This document shows, piece after piece, positions 42,693 to 53,223 of a stretch of DNA of 64,000 nt. Numbering within the stretch: position 1 is the stretch's first letter; each line of letters starts with the position of its first letter. Under the pieces are notes generated by a model. It was not told the origin of the DNA, did no database searches, and saw only the letters and a program-made list of their open reading frames with translations. The position numbers and the translations under genes are program-made. This stretch comes from Alphaproteobacteria bacterium (GTDB taxonomy: Bacteria > Pseudomonadota > Alphaproteobacteria > UBA828): positions 1 through 64,000 of the forward strand of contig SHWC01000007.1 in NCBI GenBank assembly GCA_009691045.1. Reading direction: 5' to 3'.

Positions 42693-45600
42693 ATGGCGCT
42701 CGCCGCCGTCTCGCTCGACGACAAATATACGCTCGACCACGGTCAGGTCTTCATGACCGGCACGCAGGCGCTGGTGCGCTTGCCCATGCTCCAGCATGCG
42801 CGCGACCGCGCGGCCGGGCTCAACACGGCCTGCTATATCTCGGGCTATCGCGGCTCGCCGCTCGGCAATCTGGATCGCGCCCTCGTTCAGATCAAAACGC
42901 ATCTGAAGGCGCACAACATTCACTTCCAGCCGGGCGTGAATGAAGATCTGGCCGCGACCGCCGCCTGGGGCACGCAGCAGCTTGGGTTGTTTCCCGGCAC
43001 CAAATATGACGGCGTTTTCACGCTTTGGTATGGCAAGGGGCCGGGCGTCGATCGCTCGATGGATGCCTTGAAGCACGCCAATAATGCCGGCACGGCGGCC
43101 AAGGGCGGCGTGCTCGCGCTTGCCGGCGATGATCATGTCTGCGCCTCGTCCACCCTGCCCCATCAAAGCGAATTCGATTTCATGGCCGCCAATATTCCGG
43201 TGCTCAACCCGGCCGGCGTGCAGGAGTTTCTGGATTTCGGGCTCTATGGCATCGCGCTCTCGCGTTATTCGGGCCTCTGGGTTGGTTTCATTTGCGTGGC
43301 CGAGACGGTCGATAGCTCCGCGATTGTCTCGCTCGACCCCGATCGTGTGACCATCCGCCTACCCGATGATTACGCCATGCCAGATGGCGGGCTCAATATT
43401 CGCTGGCCCGATCCGCCACTTGAGCAAGAGCGGCGCTTGCATGAACACAAAATGGGGGCGGCCCTCGCCTTCGTGCGCGCCAACGGTCTCGATCGCACGG
43501 TGATCGATGGTCCAGCGCGACGGATCGGTCTCGTGACCACCGGAAAATCCTATCTCGATGTGCGCCAGGCGCTCGATCTTTTAGGGCTCGATGAAGCCGG
43601 CGCAGCGGCTCTTGGCCTGTCGCTCTATAAGGTCGGCATGAGCTGGCCCTTGGAGCCGCAAGGCGCCATGGCCTTTGCCAGCGGGCTCGAAGAACTCATC
43701 GTCATTGAGGAAAAACGAAGCCTCATCGAGACGCAGCTCAAAGAGATTCTTTACCCGCTACCAACGGGGCGGCGGCCCCGCATTGTCGGCAAAGAAGATG
43801 CGCATGGCCAAACCCTGTTCCCGGTTGTTCACGAACTCAACCCGGTGATGATCGCGCGCGCCATCGCGGCCCGTCTGCCGAACGTGCCCGAAGCCAATGC
43901 CGCGCGTCAGCGGCTCGTGGTGATCGAGGCCGAGGAAGAAGCGCGGGCTGTCTTAAGCGGCGGCAAACGCATCGAACGCGTGCCCTATTTCTGCTCGGGT
44001 TGCCCGCATAACACCTCGACAAAAGTACCCGAGGGCAGTCGTGCGCTTGCCGGCATCGGTTGCCACTACATGGCGCAGTGGATGGACCGGGAAACCGATA
44101 CCTACACGCAGATGGGCGCCGAAGGCGCGACATGGATCGGCCAAGCGCCGTTCACCGAGACGCGGCACATTTTCCAGAATCTCGGCGATGGCACTTATTT
44201 TCACTCGGGCCTGCTCGCGATCCGCGCGGCGGTTTCGGCCAAGGTCAACATGACCTACAAAATTCTGTTCAACGACGCCGTCGCCATGACCGGCGGGCAA
44301 CCGATGGATGGCCCGCTGAATGTCGCGATGATCACGAACCAGCTGCGTGCCGAAGGGATTACGCGCATCGCGGTCGTCACCGATGAGCCTGGTAAATACC
44401 CCTTCAGCAATGGGTTCGCCGATGGCACGACCGTGCATCACCGCGATGAACTCGACACGGTGCAAAAAGAGCTGCGCGAGGTGGAGGGTGTCTCTGCCTT
44501 GGTGTATGACCAAATGTGCGCGACCGAGAAACGGCGCAAACGCAAACGCGGCACGTTGGACGATCCGCCTTGGCGCGTGGTGATCAATCCCGACATTTGC
44601 GAAGGCTGCGGCGATTGCAGTTATCAATCGAATTGCCTTGCCGTGGTGCCGGTCGAAACCGAGCTTGGCCGCAAACGCGCGATCGACCAATCCGCCTGCA
44701 ATAAGGATTTCAGCTGCATCAAAGGTTTTTGCCCAAGCTTCGTCCTCGTCAAAGACGGCCAGTTGATAAAAACGGGACGAACCCAACGCGATGATTTCGC
44801 GGCGCGCGTCGAGGCCTTGCCAGAGCCGGAAAAACCGTTGCTTGCCGAACCCTATGGCATCGTCATCGCCGGCGTTGGCGGTATGGGCACGGTGACGATT
44901 GGCGCGCTCCTCGGCATCGCGGCGCGCCTTGAGAATAAGGGCGCGACGGTGATCGACAAGATCGGCCTCGCACAAAAATTTGGCGCGGTGACGTGCCATG
45001 TCCGGCTCGCGACATCGCAGGATGTGTTGCATGCCCCACGCATCGCGATTGGCGGGGCCTCGCTCCTGCTTGGTGCCGATCTTTTGACCACCGCGACGCC
45101 GGATGTCATTGCCCGGCTTGGTGCGGGAAGGAGCCATGCCATCATCAACAGCCATGAGGCCGTGACCGGAGACTTTACCCGCAAACCCGATCTTAGTTTG
45201 CCGGGTGCCGAGCTGCACAAGGTGATCGATGGCGCGACGGGGCGGGGGCGCACTGATTTCATCGATCTCACGCGCATGGCGACAGCGCTTTTGGGCGATG
45301 CGATCATGACCAACCCGTTGTTGCTTGGTCTCGCTTATCAGAAAGGGCTTATCCCGTTATCGGCAGAAGCGATCGAGCGCGCGATGGAATTGAACGAGGT
45401 CTCGGTCGAGACCAATCAGCGTGCCTTCCGCTGGGGCCGCCTCGCCGCCCATGACCCCGATTATGTGGCGCGCGCGTTGGGCGCGGTCTCTGGCGGTGTC
45501 GCACCAAAACTCGCTCAGACACTCGATGAGGTGGTTGAATTTCGCGCGAAAGAACTCACCACCTATCAAAACGCCGGCTATGCCAAACGCTACCGCGCGC

Positions 45601-46178
45601 TCGTCGAGCAGGTGCGGAGCGTCGAGGCCAAGCAAGCGCCGGGGTTCACGGGCCTCGCCGATGCGGTGGCACGCGGCTATCACAAATTGCTCGCCTATAA
45701 GGATGAGTATGAAGTGGCGCGGCTCTATACCGATGGCCGCTTCGCCAAACAAATCGCCGGCCAATTCGAAGGTCGCTTCAAGCTTCTATTCAACCTCGCG
45801 CCGCCCTTGATCGCGTCGCGCGACCCGGTGACCGGCCATTTGAAAAAGCGTGTCTTCGGGCCGTGGATGGGGCTCGCCTTCCAGGTGATGGCGCGGCTGA
45901 AGGGCCTGCGCGGCACGCCATTCGATGTATTCGGCTATACCGCCGAACGGCGCATGGAGCGCCGGCTGATCGGCGAGTATGAAAAAATCGTCGCGCGTTT
46001 GTTGGCGTCGCTTGAGCCCGACAAGCACGCACTCGCGGTTGAAATCGCCACCCTGCCGCTTGAGATGCGTGGCTTCGGTCACATCAAAGAAGCCAATGTC
46101 GCGCGTGCGCAAGGCGAAGAGGCCCGGCTCATTGCGCTTTACGAGCGCCCAATCGTGCGCGCTTCGGCGGCTGAATGA
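42693..46178 (+). CDS. indolepyruvate ferredoxin oxidoreductase (fused subunits)
   Basis: 1161 aa; CSGCPHNTSTKVPEGSRALAGIGCHYMA, CEGCGDCSYQSNC ferredoxin motif, GVGGMGTVTIGALLG. Confidence 0.95.
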   Translation: MALAAVSLDDKYTLDHGQVFMTGTQALVRLPMLQHARDRAAGLNTACYISGYRGSPLGNLDRALVQIKTHLKAHNIHFQPGVNEDLAATAAWGTQQLGLFPGTKYDGVFTLWYGKGPGVDRSMDALKHANNAGTAAKGGVLALAGDDHVCASSTLPHQSEFDFMAANIPVLNPAGVQEFLDFGLYGIALSRYSGLWVGFICVAETVDSSAIVSLDPDRVTIRLPDDYAMPDGGLNIRWPDPPLEQERRLHEHKMGAALAFVRANGLDRTVIDGPARRIGLVTTGKSYLDVRQALDLLGLDEAGAAALGLSLYKVGMSWPLEPQGAMAFASGLEELIVIEEKRSLIETQLKEILYPLPTGRRPRIVGKEDAHGQTLFPVVHELNPVMIARAIAARLPNVPEANAARQRLVVIEAEEEARAVLSGGKRIERVPYFCSGCPHNTSTKVPEGSRALAGIGCHYMAQWMDRETDTYTQMGAEGATWIGQAPFTETRHIFQNLGDGTYFHSGLLAIRAAVSAKVNMTYKILFNDAVAMTGGQPMDGPLNVAMITNQLRAEGITRIAVVTDEPGKYPFSNGFADGTTVHHRDELDTVQKELREVEGVSALVYDQMCATEKRRKRKRGTLDDPPWRVVINPDICEGCGDCSYQSNCLAVVPVETELGRKRAIDQSACNKDFSCIKGFCPSFVLVKDGQLIKTGRTQRDDFAARVEALPEPEKPLLAEPYGIVIAGVGGMGTVTIGALLGIAARLENKGATVIDKIGLAQKFGAVTCHVRLATSQDVLHAPRIAIGGASLLLGADLLTTATPDVIARLGAGRSHAIINSHEAVTGDFTRKPDLSLPGAELHKVIDGATGRGRTDFIDLTRMATALLGDAIMTNPLLLGLAYQKGLIPLSAEAIERAMELNEVSVETNQRAFRWGRLAAHDPDYVARALGAVSGGVAPKLAQTLDEVVEFRAKELTTYQNAGYAKRYRALVEQVRSVEAKQAPGFTGLADAVARGYHKLLAYKDEYEVARLYTDGRFAKQIAGQFEGRFKLLFNLAPPLIASRDPVTGHLKKRVFGPWMGLAFQVMARLKGLRGTPFDVFGYTAERRMERRLIGEYEKIVARLLASLEPDKHALAVEIATLPLEMRGFGHIKEANVARAQGEEARLIALYERPIVRASAAE

Positions 46179-46888
46179 GCAAGGCTGTCGCGCTGGTGGT
46201 CGGTGTCGGGCCTGGGCTCGGCGCATCACTCGGTCGGCGCTTCGGGCGCGAGGGACTGCACGTCGTGCTCGCCGCGCGCCAGCGTGCCCATATCGATCCG
46301 GTGATCGAGCAGATCAAGGCGAGTGGCGGCAGCGCCGAAGGCCACACGCTCGATGCGACTGACGAAGCAGCGGTGGACAAACTGTTCTGCGGGCTCGATG
46401 CCTCTGGCATGGCGCTCGACCTGGCGGTTTATAATGCCAGCGGGTTCATGCGCGCCAGCATCTTGGACGCAAGCGCCGCTGAATTTGAGCGCGGCTGGCG
46501 TGTTGGTTGTTTCGGCGGATTTTTGATCGGGCGCGCGGCGGCGCAACGCATGGCCAAGCGCGGCGCAGGCACCATCATTTTCACCGGCGCAACCGCTTCA
46601 AGACGCGGCAGCGCGCAGTTTTTCAATTTCGCGGTCGGCAAATTCGGGCTTCGCGCTTTGGCCGAAAGCATGGCGCGTGAATTGCAACCTAAGGGCGTGC
46701 ATGTCGCGCATGTCGTGATCGACGGCCAAATTCAATCTGAGCGCTATGCCCACCTCGCCAAAGAACGCCCGCCCGATGGCATGCTCGAGCCCGACGCCAT
46801 CGCCGAGAGCTATTGGCAGCTCCATCGCCAGCACCGCAGCGCCTGGACCTTCGAGCTCGAAGTGCGCCCCTGGGTGGAGAAGTTTTAG
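46175..46888 (+). CDS. SDR family oxidoreductase
   Basis: GVGPGLGASLGRRF nucleotide motif; overlaps the upstream stop by ATGA. Confidence 0.9.
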   Translation: MSKAVALVVGVGPGLGASLGRRFGREGLHVVLAARQRAHIDPVIEQIKASGGSAEGHTLDATDEAAVDKLFCGLDASGMALDLAVYNASGFMRASILDASAAEFERGWRVGCFGGFLIGRAAAQRMAKRGAGTIIFTGATASRRGSAQFFNFAVGKFGLRALAESMARELQPKGVHVAHVVIDGQIQSERYAHLAKERPPDGMLEPDAIAESYWQLHRQHRSAWTFELEVRPWVEKF

Positions 46889-46911
46889 CGCCCCCCGCAC
46901 TTCTTCTTTCT

Positions 46912-47003
46912 CGTCATGCCCGGACTTGATCCGGGCACCCAGTCCTTTCGTAGAGACCGCGTGACCTAAGACCTGGATTGCCGGGTCAAGCCCGGCAATG
47001 ACG
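46912..47003. repeat. REP-like intergenic palindrome
   Basis: CGTCATGCCCGGACTTGATCCGGGCACCCAG ... CTGGATTGCCGGGTCAAGCCCGGCAATGACG: imperfect inverted copies of a repeat common in alphaproteobacterial intergenic DNA. Confidence 0.85.
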
Positions 47004-47037
47004 ATAAAAAAGAGCGTTAGTCGGTGTTTACGCTTTT

Positions 47038-47808
47038 TTATTCGCTGATCTCTTTGTCCCAAACTTTTTCGGGTAAAGGCAAGCCGCCGAGTTCGGCGTC
47101 ACCAAGGCGCGTGATTGGTGCGAGGCCGAGCGTGCCAATGATGTGTTCGAGCTGGCGCGTGTGCTAAGCGATGTGCCAAGCGGTTCGTTCCAACACACCG
47201 TGAATGGGTTGGGTACCGTAATAGGTGCGCACGGTTTGATCGCCCGACACGGTTGGGAATGTCGCCGCCCAAATTTCGAAGCGCGATAGAGTCTCTTTGA
47301 TTTGCACGGAGACTGTCGCGGCAAGACGCGATGCACCCTCAGGCCGTTTGAGGAAATAGTCGAAACTCAGCTCGTCTCCGCGCGCGCTGGCAAGAAACCC
47401 TTCGACGATCATCGCGATGTGAAAACCGATATCGCCATAGCTACGGTCGGGTCGGCCTTCGATCGGTTGCTCAAAGCTCGGCGCTGGGATTTGTTCAGCC
47501 AGCGCGCCTGCTGCGCGCAATAAAGCCCGCACGCGAACAATCAGCGTGGCGATTGGCAGACGTTCGCGTCGCCAGGACACACCAACAAAGCGCGCGACCT
47601 CATCGAGCTCTTGACCGAAACAAAACCGATTGCCCTGCGCGATGACCGGCACTGAACGCGCGCCGAGACGATCCAGCTCCGCCATCGCGCCCGAGACGGC
47701 CCGCACATTGATCGAGTCGAACGCGATGCCATGCGCAGTCAAAAACTCTTTGGCCTTCAGGCAAGAGGTGCAACCGGGCTGCCAATAGAGGCGAAAGGGC
47801 TCGATCAT
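47038..47808 (-). pseudogene. glutaredoxin domain fused to DinB-like domain, interrupted by an in-frame TAG
   Basis: RLYWQPGCTSCLKAKEFL glutaredoxin start. ORF ends ...ERTAWHIA* at 47164; in-frame reading continues HTRQLEHIIGTLGLAPITRLGDAELGGLPLPEKVWDKEISE* to 47038. Confidence 0.85.
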
Positions 47809-47815
47809 ATGGCTA

Positions 47816-48124
47816 TCAGTACTTATGTCCCTGACCGGCGGGGCTTTCGGTAAATTTTTGTTTCTGCTCGGCGCTGGCTTCCTTTTGATGCTTTTTGCGC
47901 CACTCGTCATAGGGCATGCCATAGACGATCTCACGCGCCTCGGGGTCGCTCATGGCAACGCCCTGCTCCTCGGCCGCCGCGCGATACCATTTGGACAGGC
48001 AATTTCGGCAGAACCCGGCCAAATTCATCAGGTCGATGTTCTGGACGTCGTTACGTTCGCGGAGGTGCTGGACGAGGCGGCGGAACGCCGCAGCCTCAAA
48101 TTCGGTGGTGGTTTTCTGATCCAT
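47816..48124 (-). CDS. DUF1244 domain protein
   Basis: FRRLVQHLRERNDVQNIDLMNLAGFCRNCLSKWYRAAAEEQG. Confidence 0.93.
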   Translation of the reverse strand: MDQKTTTEFEAAAFRRLVQHLRERNDVQNIDLMNLAGFCRNCLSKWYRAAAEEQGVAMSDPEAREIVYGMPYDEWRKKHQKEASAEQKQKFTESPAGQGHKY

Positions 48125-48293
48125 CTCATGGCTCCCATGCAAGAAGCGATTGGCGGACAGCGCCATTGCTGACGTAATGTTGGAGCGGCGACCGTGCTTT
48201 GCCAACCCCCGGCGGCGCCGATATGGCTATTCCTGGGGGTGGTCCGTCCGCGATGCCCGCCCCCGCCCAGGCAATCACCCCCCCAATAGTGCC

Positions 48294-49196
48294 ATGAGCA
48301 CGAGCCAAAGCGCGGCCCGCTTCGGCGCGCTGGCGCTCGCGATCGGCATTATCGGCATCTCGTTTTCGCCGATTTTTGTCAAACTCTCCGAGGTCGGCCC
48401 CACGGCGACCGCGTTCTACCGCATGGGCTTTGCCCTACCGGCCATGGGCCTTTGGGTCATGCTCGAATCGCGCGGCCCGGTGGTGCGCCGCGAGGTGGCG
48501 CGGCGCGATTGGTGGTTGCTGGTGCTGTGCGGCGCCCTCTTCACCGCCGATCTCATTTGCTGGCATAGCGCCATCCGCATGACCAGCGTCGCCAATGCGA
48601 CGTTCCTCGGCAATCTCGGCACGCTCGTCGTGTCGCTCGGGGCCTGGCTGATCCTGCGTGAGCGCGTCACCTTGGGATTTGCGCTTGGCATGGCGTTGGC
48701 GCTCGGTGGCGTCGGGATGCTGATGGGGTCGAGTGCGTCCGGATCGCCCGGCGATCTGGCAGGCGATGGCATGGGCGTTCTCACCGCGGTGTTTTACGGC
48801 AGCTATTTGTTCGTGGTGAAGATCGCGCGTGATCGCGGCCTGCCGACCGGGCTCATCATGGGTGTCAGCGGGGCCATCTCAACCATCGGGTTCATCATCG
48901 TCGCACTCGCGCTCGGCGAGAAAATTATTCCAGAAACCTTGTTCGGCTGGGCCATGCTGGTCGGCATTGCGCTGATCACGCAGGCGGGCGGCCAGAGCCT
49001 GGTTACGGTCGCCATGCGCCATCTACCGGCGACGATGGTTTCGGTCTCACTCTTGATGAACCCGGTGCTCTCGGCGGTGTTTGCCTGGGCCCTATTGGCC
49101 GAGCATTTGACGATGTTGCAAGGGGCCGGCTGCGCGGTGGTCTTCATCGGCATGCTCATTGCGCAACGGCTCAACCGCCCGGGCAAGCGACCATGA
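48294..49196 (+). CDS. DMT/EamA family transporter
   Basis: 10-TM pattern with SPIFVKLSEVGPTATAFYRMGFALP. Confidence 0.92.
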   Translation: MSTSQSAARFGALALAIGIIGISFSPIFVKLSEVGPTATAFYRMGFALPAMGLWVMLESRGPVVRREVARRDWWLLVLCGALFTADLICWHSAIRMTSVANATFLGNLGTLVVSLGAWLILRERVTLGFALGMALALGGVGMLMGSSASGSPGDLAGDGMGVLTAVFYGSYLFVVKIARDRGLPTGLIMGVSGAISTIGFIIVALALGEKIIPETLFGWAMLVGIALITQAGGQSLVTVAMRHLPATMVSVSLLMNPVLSAVFAWALLAEHLTMLQGAGCAVVFIGMLIAQRLNRPGKRP

Positions 49197-50509
49197 GCGA
49201 ACGCACGGTCAGCGGCGCGCTCCGACCGAGCACGGATGCCTTGCCGTGGCTCGTTTGGGGCGCGGCCGCCACGCTCTATGGCTTCGGACAGATCGTCCGG
49301 CATTCGCCCTCGGCGATGATCGACCCCTTGATGCGCGACTTCGCGATCGACGCCACATCGTTCGGGCTGATTGCGTCGATCTTTTGGTACGCCTATGCGG
49401 CGCTCCAATTGCCGGGCGGCTTTCTGCTCGATCGCTATGGTCCGGCGCGCGTCATGAGCGGCGGCGCTTTGGTCACCGGCTTTGGCTGTTTGATCTTCGC
49501 GCTCGCGCCGAACGATTCGATCGCGCTGATCGCGCGGTTCCTGATGGGGGCCGGCATGGCGACGAGTTATGTCGGCTGTTTGAAATCAGCCAGCCAGTGG
49601 TTCGCGCGCCATCGTTATTCAACCTTGGTTGGTTTCTCCGTGCTGGCGGGCATGACGGGTGCGATCATCGGCCAGGCGCCGATGGCGGCGTTGGTCGGCG
49701 TCGTCGGCTGGCGCACGGTGGCGTTCGGGTTTGCCGCCTTTTCCGTGCCGGTTGCGCTCATTCTTCTGCTCTCGGGGCGCGCACGACTGCCCGATGAAGC
49801 AGCCCCGCCGCGCCTCAAGGAGCTGTTCGCGATGCTCGGCGACGCAGCGCGCTCACGCCAAGTGTGGCTCGCGGGCCTTAATAACCTCGGCACCACGGCG
49901 CCGATCGTCGCGTTCAGCCTCTGGGGTGTCGCCTATTATATGCAGGTGTTTGGCCTATCACGCCCGGAAGCCGCGACCTATAGCTCGACCATCTTGATCG
50001 GATGGGCGATCGGCTCGCCGATCATCGGTTATCTCTCCGCGCGAATGCGCCGGCGCCGACCGGTCACGTTGATCTGTTCGGCGGCTGGCGTTTTAATTTG
50101 GCTTCTGGTGATTTTCGTGATGCCCGATTTGCCGCGGGCGACCCACTATATTTTTCTGTTCGCGCTCGGCCTCGCCAGCGGTCTGGTCTCGGTCACCTTC
50201 TCGCTTGCGGCCGAGCACGGGCCGCCGCGTGCGCCGGGTGTTTCAAGCGCCATGGTCAATACGCTCGTGATGGCCGGTGCCGCGCTCTCCCAAGGTATTG
50301 TCGGCGTGGTGCTAGACGCGCAATGGGATGGCGTCATGCGCGGCGGAATTCGCCTCTATGACGAAGGCGCGTTCCATCGAGCGTTCCTTCTGCTACCCGC
50401 GATGGCGGGAGGGGGGCTGCTCGCGGCCTGTTTTGTGCGCGAGACCTATGCGAGGCTCAAGAATGAGGCCGCGCCCCACGCGGCTTTGGCCGATCCGGAG
50501 TCGCCATGA
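49193..50509 (+). CDS. MFS transporter
   Basis: GGFLLDRYGPARVMSGGALVTGFG, 12 TM. Confidence 0.92.
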   Translation: MSERTVSGALRPSTDALPWLVWGAAATLYGFGQIVRHSPSAMIDPLMRDFAIDATSFGLIASIFWYAYAALQLPGGFLLDRYGPARVMSGGALVTGFGCLIFALAPNDSIALIARFLMGAGMATSYVGCLKSASQWFARHRYSTLVGFSVLAGMTGAIIGQAPMAALVGVVGWRTVAFGFAAFSVPVALILLLSGRARLPDEAAPPRLKELFAMLGDAARSRQVWLAGLNNLGTTAPIVAFSLWGVAYYMQVFGLSRPEAATYSSTILIGWAIGSPIIGYLSARMRRRRPVTLICSAAGVLIWLLVIFVMPDLPRATHYIFLFALGLASGLVSVTFSLAAEHGPPRAPGVSSAMVNTLVMAGAALSQGIVGVVLDAQWDGVMRGGIRLYDEGAFHRAFLLLPAMAGGGLLAACFVRETYARLKNEAAPHAALADPESP

Positions 50510-51753
50510 GCGAAGCCAAACGCGCGCTATTGCGCCGATTGTTCAACGCGGCTGTCGCGGCCGCCGCGCCCGAACGCTGCATGCCCGCTTGTTTGCCCGC
50601 ACCACCCAAAGGCCGCACCATCGTCGTCGGCGCGGGCAAGGGCGCGGCGGCAATGGCGCGCGCGGTTGAAGATCATTGGAGAGGACCGCTCGAAGGCCTT
50701 GTCGTTACGCGCTATGGCCATGGCGTGCCGACCTCACGCATCGAGGTGGTCGAGGCCGCGCACCCGGTGCCCGATGCCGCCGGCTGCGCGGCAGCCCAAC
50801 GCGTTCTCGATTCCGTGCGCGGCCTGAGCGACGACGATCTCGTGCTTTGTCTGATATCGGGTGGTGGCTCTGCTTTACTCGCGCTACCGATCGAGGGCGT
50901 GACGCTGGATGACAAGCGCGCGGTGACGGGGGCGCTGCTTCGCTCAGGCGCGACCATTCATGAAATCAACGCGGTGCGAAAACATCTCTCGGCGATCAAA
51001 GGTGGACGGCTCGCCGCCGCGGCCTACCCCGCGCGCGTGATGACCGTCGTCATTTCCGATGTGCCGGGCGATGATCTGTCGGTGATCGCCTCGGGCCCAA
51101 CCGTGCCCGACCCCTCGACCTTTGCGGACGCGCGCGCTGTGCTGGCCAAATATCGGATTACACCGCCCCCAAGCGTGGCCCAGCATCTCATGGCCGCGCG
51201 TGAGGAAAGCCCGAAGCCGGGCGACCCACGCCTCGCGCGCGCCGAAGCGCGGCTTGCGGCAACACCCGCCGGCGCACTCAAGGCGGCGGCGGCGGCGGCA
51301 CGCGACGCCGGCTATGAGCCGGTTATTCTCGGCGATGCGATTGAGGGGGAGGCCCGCTTGGTCGCGGCCGACCAAGCCGCGCGCGCGCTCAAGGTCGCGC
51401 CGGGCACCGCGCTGATTTCGGGCGGTGAGACCACGGTCACGGTCAAAGGCAAGGGCCGAGGGGGCCGAAACGCCGAGTTCGCGCTCGGCCTTGCCCTTGC
51501 GCTCAATGGCCGCGCCGGTATTCATGCCATTGCCTGCGATACCGACGGCATTGACGGTACGGAGGACAATGCTGGCGCGCTGGTGACGCCCGACACGCTT
51601 AAGCGGGCCGCTGGCCTCGGTCTCGATGCCGCCGCCAACCTCGCCGAAAACGACGCCTATGGCTTCTTCGCGGCGCTCGGCGATTTGGTCGTTACAGGCC
51701 CGACACGCACAAACGTTAACGATTTTCGCGCCATTCTGATTGATGCTGATTAG
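50506..51753 (+). CDS. glycerate 2-kinase (DUF4147/MOFRL family)
   Basis: VVGAGKGAAAMARAVE, LISGGGSALLALP, GGETTVTVKGKGRGGRNAEFALG. Confidence 0.93.
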   Translation: MSEAKRALLRRLFNAAVAAAAPERCMPACLPAPPKGRTIVVGAGKGAAAMARAVEDHWRGPLEGLVVTRYGHGVPTSRIEVVEAAHPVPDAAGCAAAQRVLDSVRGLSDDDLVLCLISGGGSALLALPIEGVTLDDKRAVTGALLRSGATIHEINAVRKHLSAIKGGRLAAAAYPARVMTVVISDVPGDDLSVIASGPTVPDPSTFADARAVLAKYRITPPPSVAQHLMAAREESPKPGDPRLARAEARLAATPAGALKAAAAAARDAGYEPVILGDAIEGEARLVAADQAARALKVAPGTALISGGETTVTVKGKGRGGRNAEFALGLALALNGRAGIHAIACDTDGIDGTEDNAGALVTPDTLKRAAGLGLDAAANLAENDAYGFFAALGDLVVTGPTRTNVNDFRAILIDAD

Positions 51754-51798
51754 GATTCACCCGAGTCGCTCCACGATCCGAAGGTTGCCCCACCCGCC

Positions 51799-53217
51799 AT
51801 GATGCGCCACCGCAAAGCCAAAATTGTCGCCACCCTCGGGCCGGCAAGCTCCGACGCCGCGATGATCCGCACGTTGTTCGAGGCTGGCGTTGACGTGTTC
51901 CGCCTCAATTTCAGCCATGGGGCCCACGATGAGCACAAGGCTCGGCTCGACGCCATTCGCGCGGTCGAGGCCGAAGTCGGCCGGCCGATCGCGATTCTGG
52001 CTGATCTACAGGGGCCGAAAATTCGGGTCGGCGCGTTTCAATCGGGCAAGGCGACCCTCAATCCGGGCGCACGGTTCCGCCTCGACCTCGACCCGGCACC
52101 AGGCGATGCAACGCGCGCACTTCTGCCGCACCCTGAGATTTTTGCCGCGCTCAAACCGGAGACCGACATTCTGCTCGACGATGGTCGCATTCGGCTCAAG
52201 GTTGAGACCATCGGCGCCGACTTCGTGGAAACAATCGTGGTGGTTGGCGGTGAGATTTCGGATCGCAAGGGTGTCAATCTGCCGCGCCTCGCGCTGCCAG
52301 TATCGCCGCTGACCGAAAAGGATCGGCGCGATCTTTATTTCGCGCTCGAACTTGGTGTCGATTGGATCGCGCTTTCATTTGTCCAGCGCCCCGAAGACGT
52401 GGCCGAAGCGAAAAAATTGATTCAAGGCCGCGCCAGCGTCATGACCAAACTCGAAAAGCCGGCGGCCCTCGCCCAACTCGATGAAATCATCCAACTATCG
52501 GATGCGCTGATGGTGGCGCGCGGCGATCTCGGCGTCGAGCTTGACCCCGAAGACGTGCCGATCGAACAAAAACGCATCGTGCGCGATTGTCGACGCGCCG
52601 GTAAACCGGTGGTGGTCGCGACGCAGATGCTCGAATCGATGATCCGCGCGCCGGCGCCGACCCGGGCCGAAGCATCGGATGTCGCGACCGCCGTCTATGA
52701 TGGGGCGGACGCGCTGATGCTTTCCGCCGAGACGGCCTCAGGCTCCTACCCGCGCGAAGCCGTCACGATGATGAACCGCATTATTGAGCGCGTTGAGCGC
52801 GATGCCGATTATCGCCGCCAGCTCGAGAGCCAACACGCGGACCCCGAAGCGACCGCGGCGGATGCCATCACCGCCGCTGCCTCGCAAGTTGCCGATACCA
52901 TCAGGGCGGCCTGTATCGTGACCTACACGAGTTCAGGGTCTACCGCCTTGCGGGCCGCCCGCGAGCGGCCCTCTGTGCCGGTCCTCGCTTTAACGCCGTC
53001 TCGCGCCACCGCTCGCCGCCTCGCCCTGACTTGGGGCGTTCATTGCGTTGAAACCGAAGATGCGCGGAGCTTTACCGAGATGGTGGAAAAAGCCGCCAAG
53101 GTGGCCCGTGAACAAGAAATCGCGAAGCCGGGTGAACGGATCGTGGTGACCGCCGGCGTGCCGTTTGGCACACCGGGCGCAACCAATATCCTGCGCATCG
53201 CGTGGGTCGGTGGCTGA
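51799..53217 (+). CDS. pyk: pyruvate kinase
   Basis: KIVATLGPASSDA, RLNFSHGAHDEH, MVARGDLGVEL, VVVATQMLESMI. Confidence 0.96.
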   Translation: MMRHRKAKIVATLGPASSDAAMIRTLFEAGVDVFRLNFSHGAHDEHKARLDAIRAVEAEVGRPIAILADLQGPKIRVGAFQSGKATLNPGARFRLDLDPAPGDATRALLPHPEIFAALKPETDILLDDGRIRLKVETIGADFVETIVVVGGEISDRKGVNLPRLALPVSPLTEKDRRDLYFALELGVDWIALSFVQRPEDVAEAKKLIQGRASVMTKLEKPAALAQLDEIIQLSDALMVARGDLGVELDPEDVPIEQKRIVRDCRRAGKPVVVATQMLESMIRAPAPTRAEASDVATAVYDGADALMLSAETASGSYPREAVTMMNRIIERVERDADYRRQLESQHADPEATAADAITAAASQVADTIRAACIVTYTSSGSTALRAARERPSVPVLALTPSRATARRLALTWGVHCVETEDARSFTEMVEKAAKVAREQEIAKPGERIVVTAGVPFGTPGATNILRIAWVGG

Positions 53218-53223
53218 GCGGTC

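Noticed and set aside
43953-45218. 421-aa minus-strand ORF
   Set aside because: Lies wholly antisense to the well-supported indolepyruvate oxidoreductase; high-GC shadow ORF with no recognisable motif.
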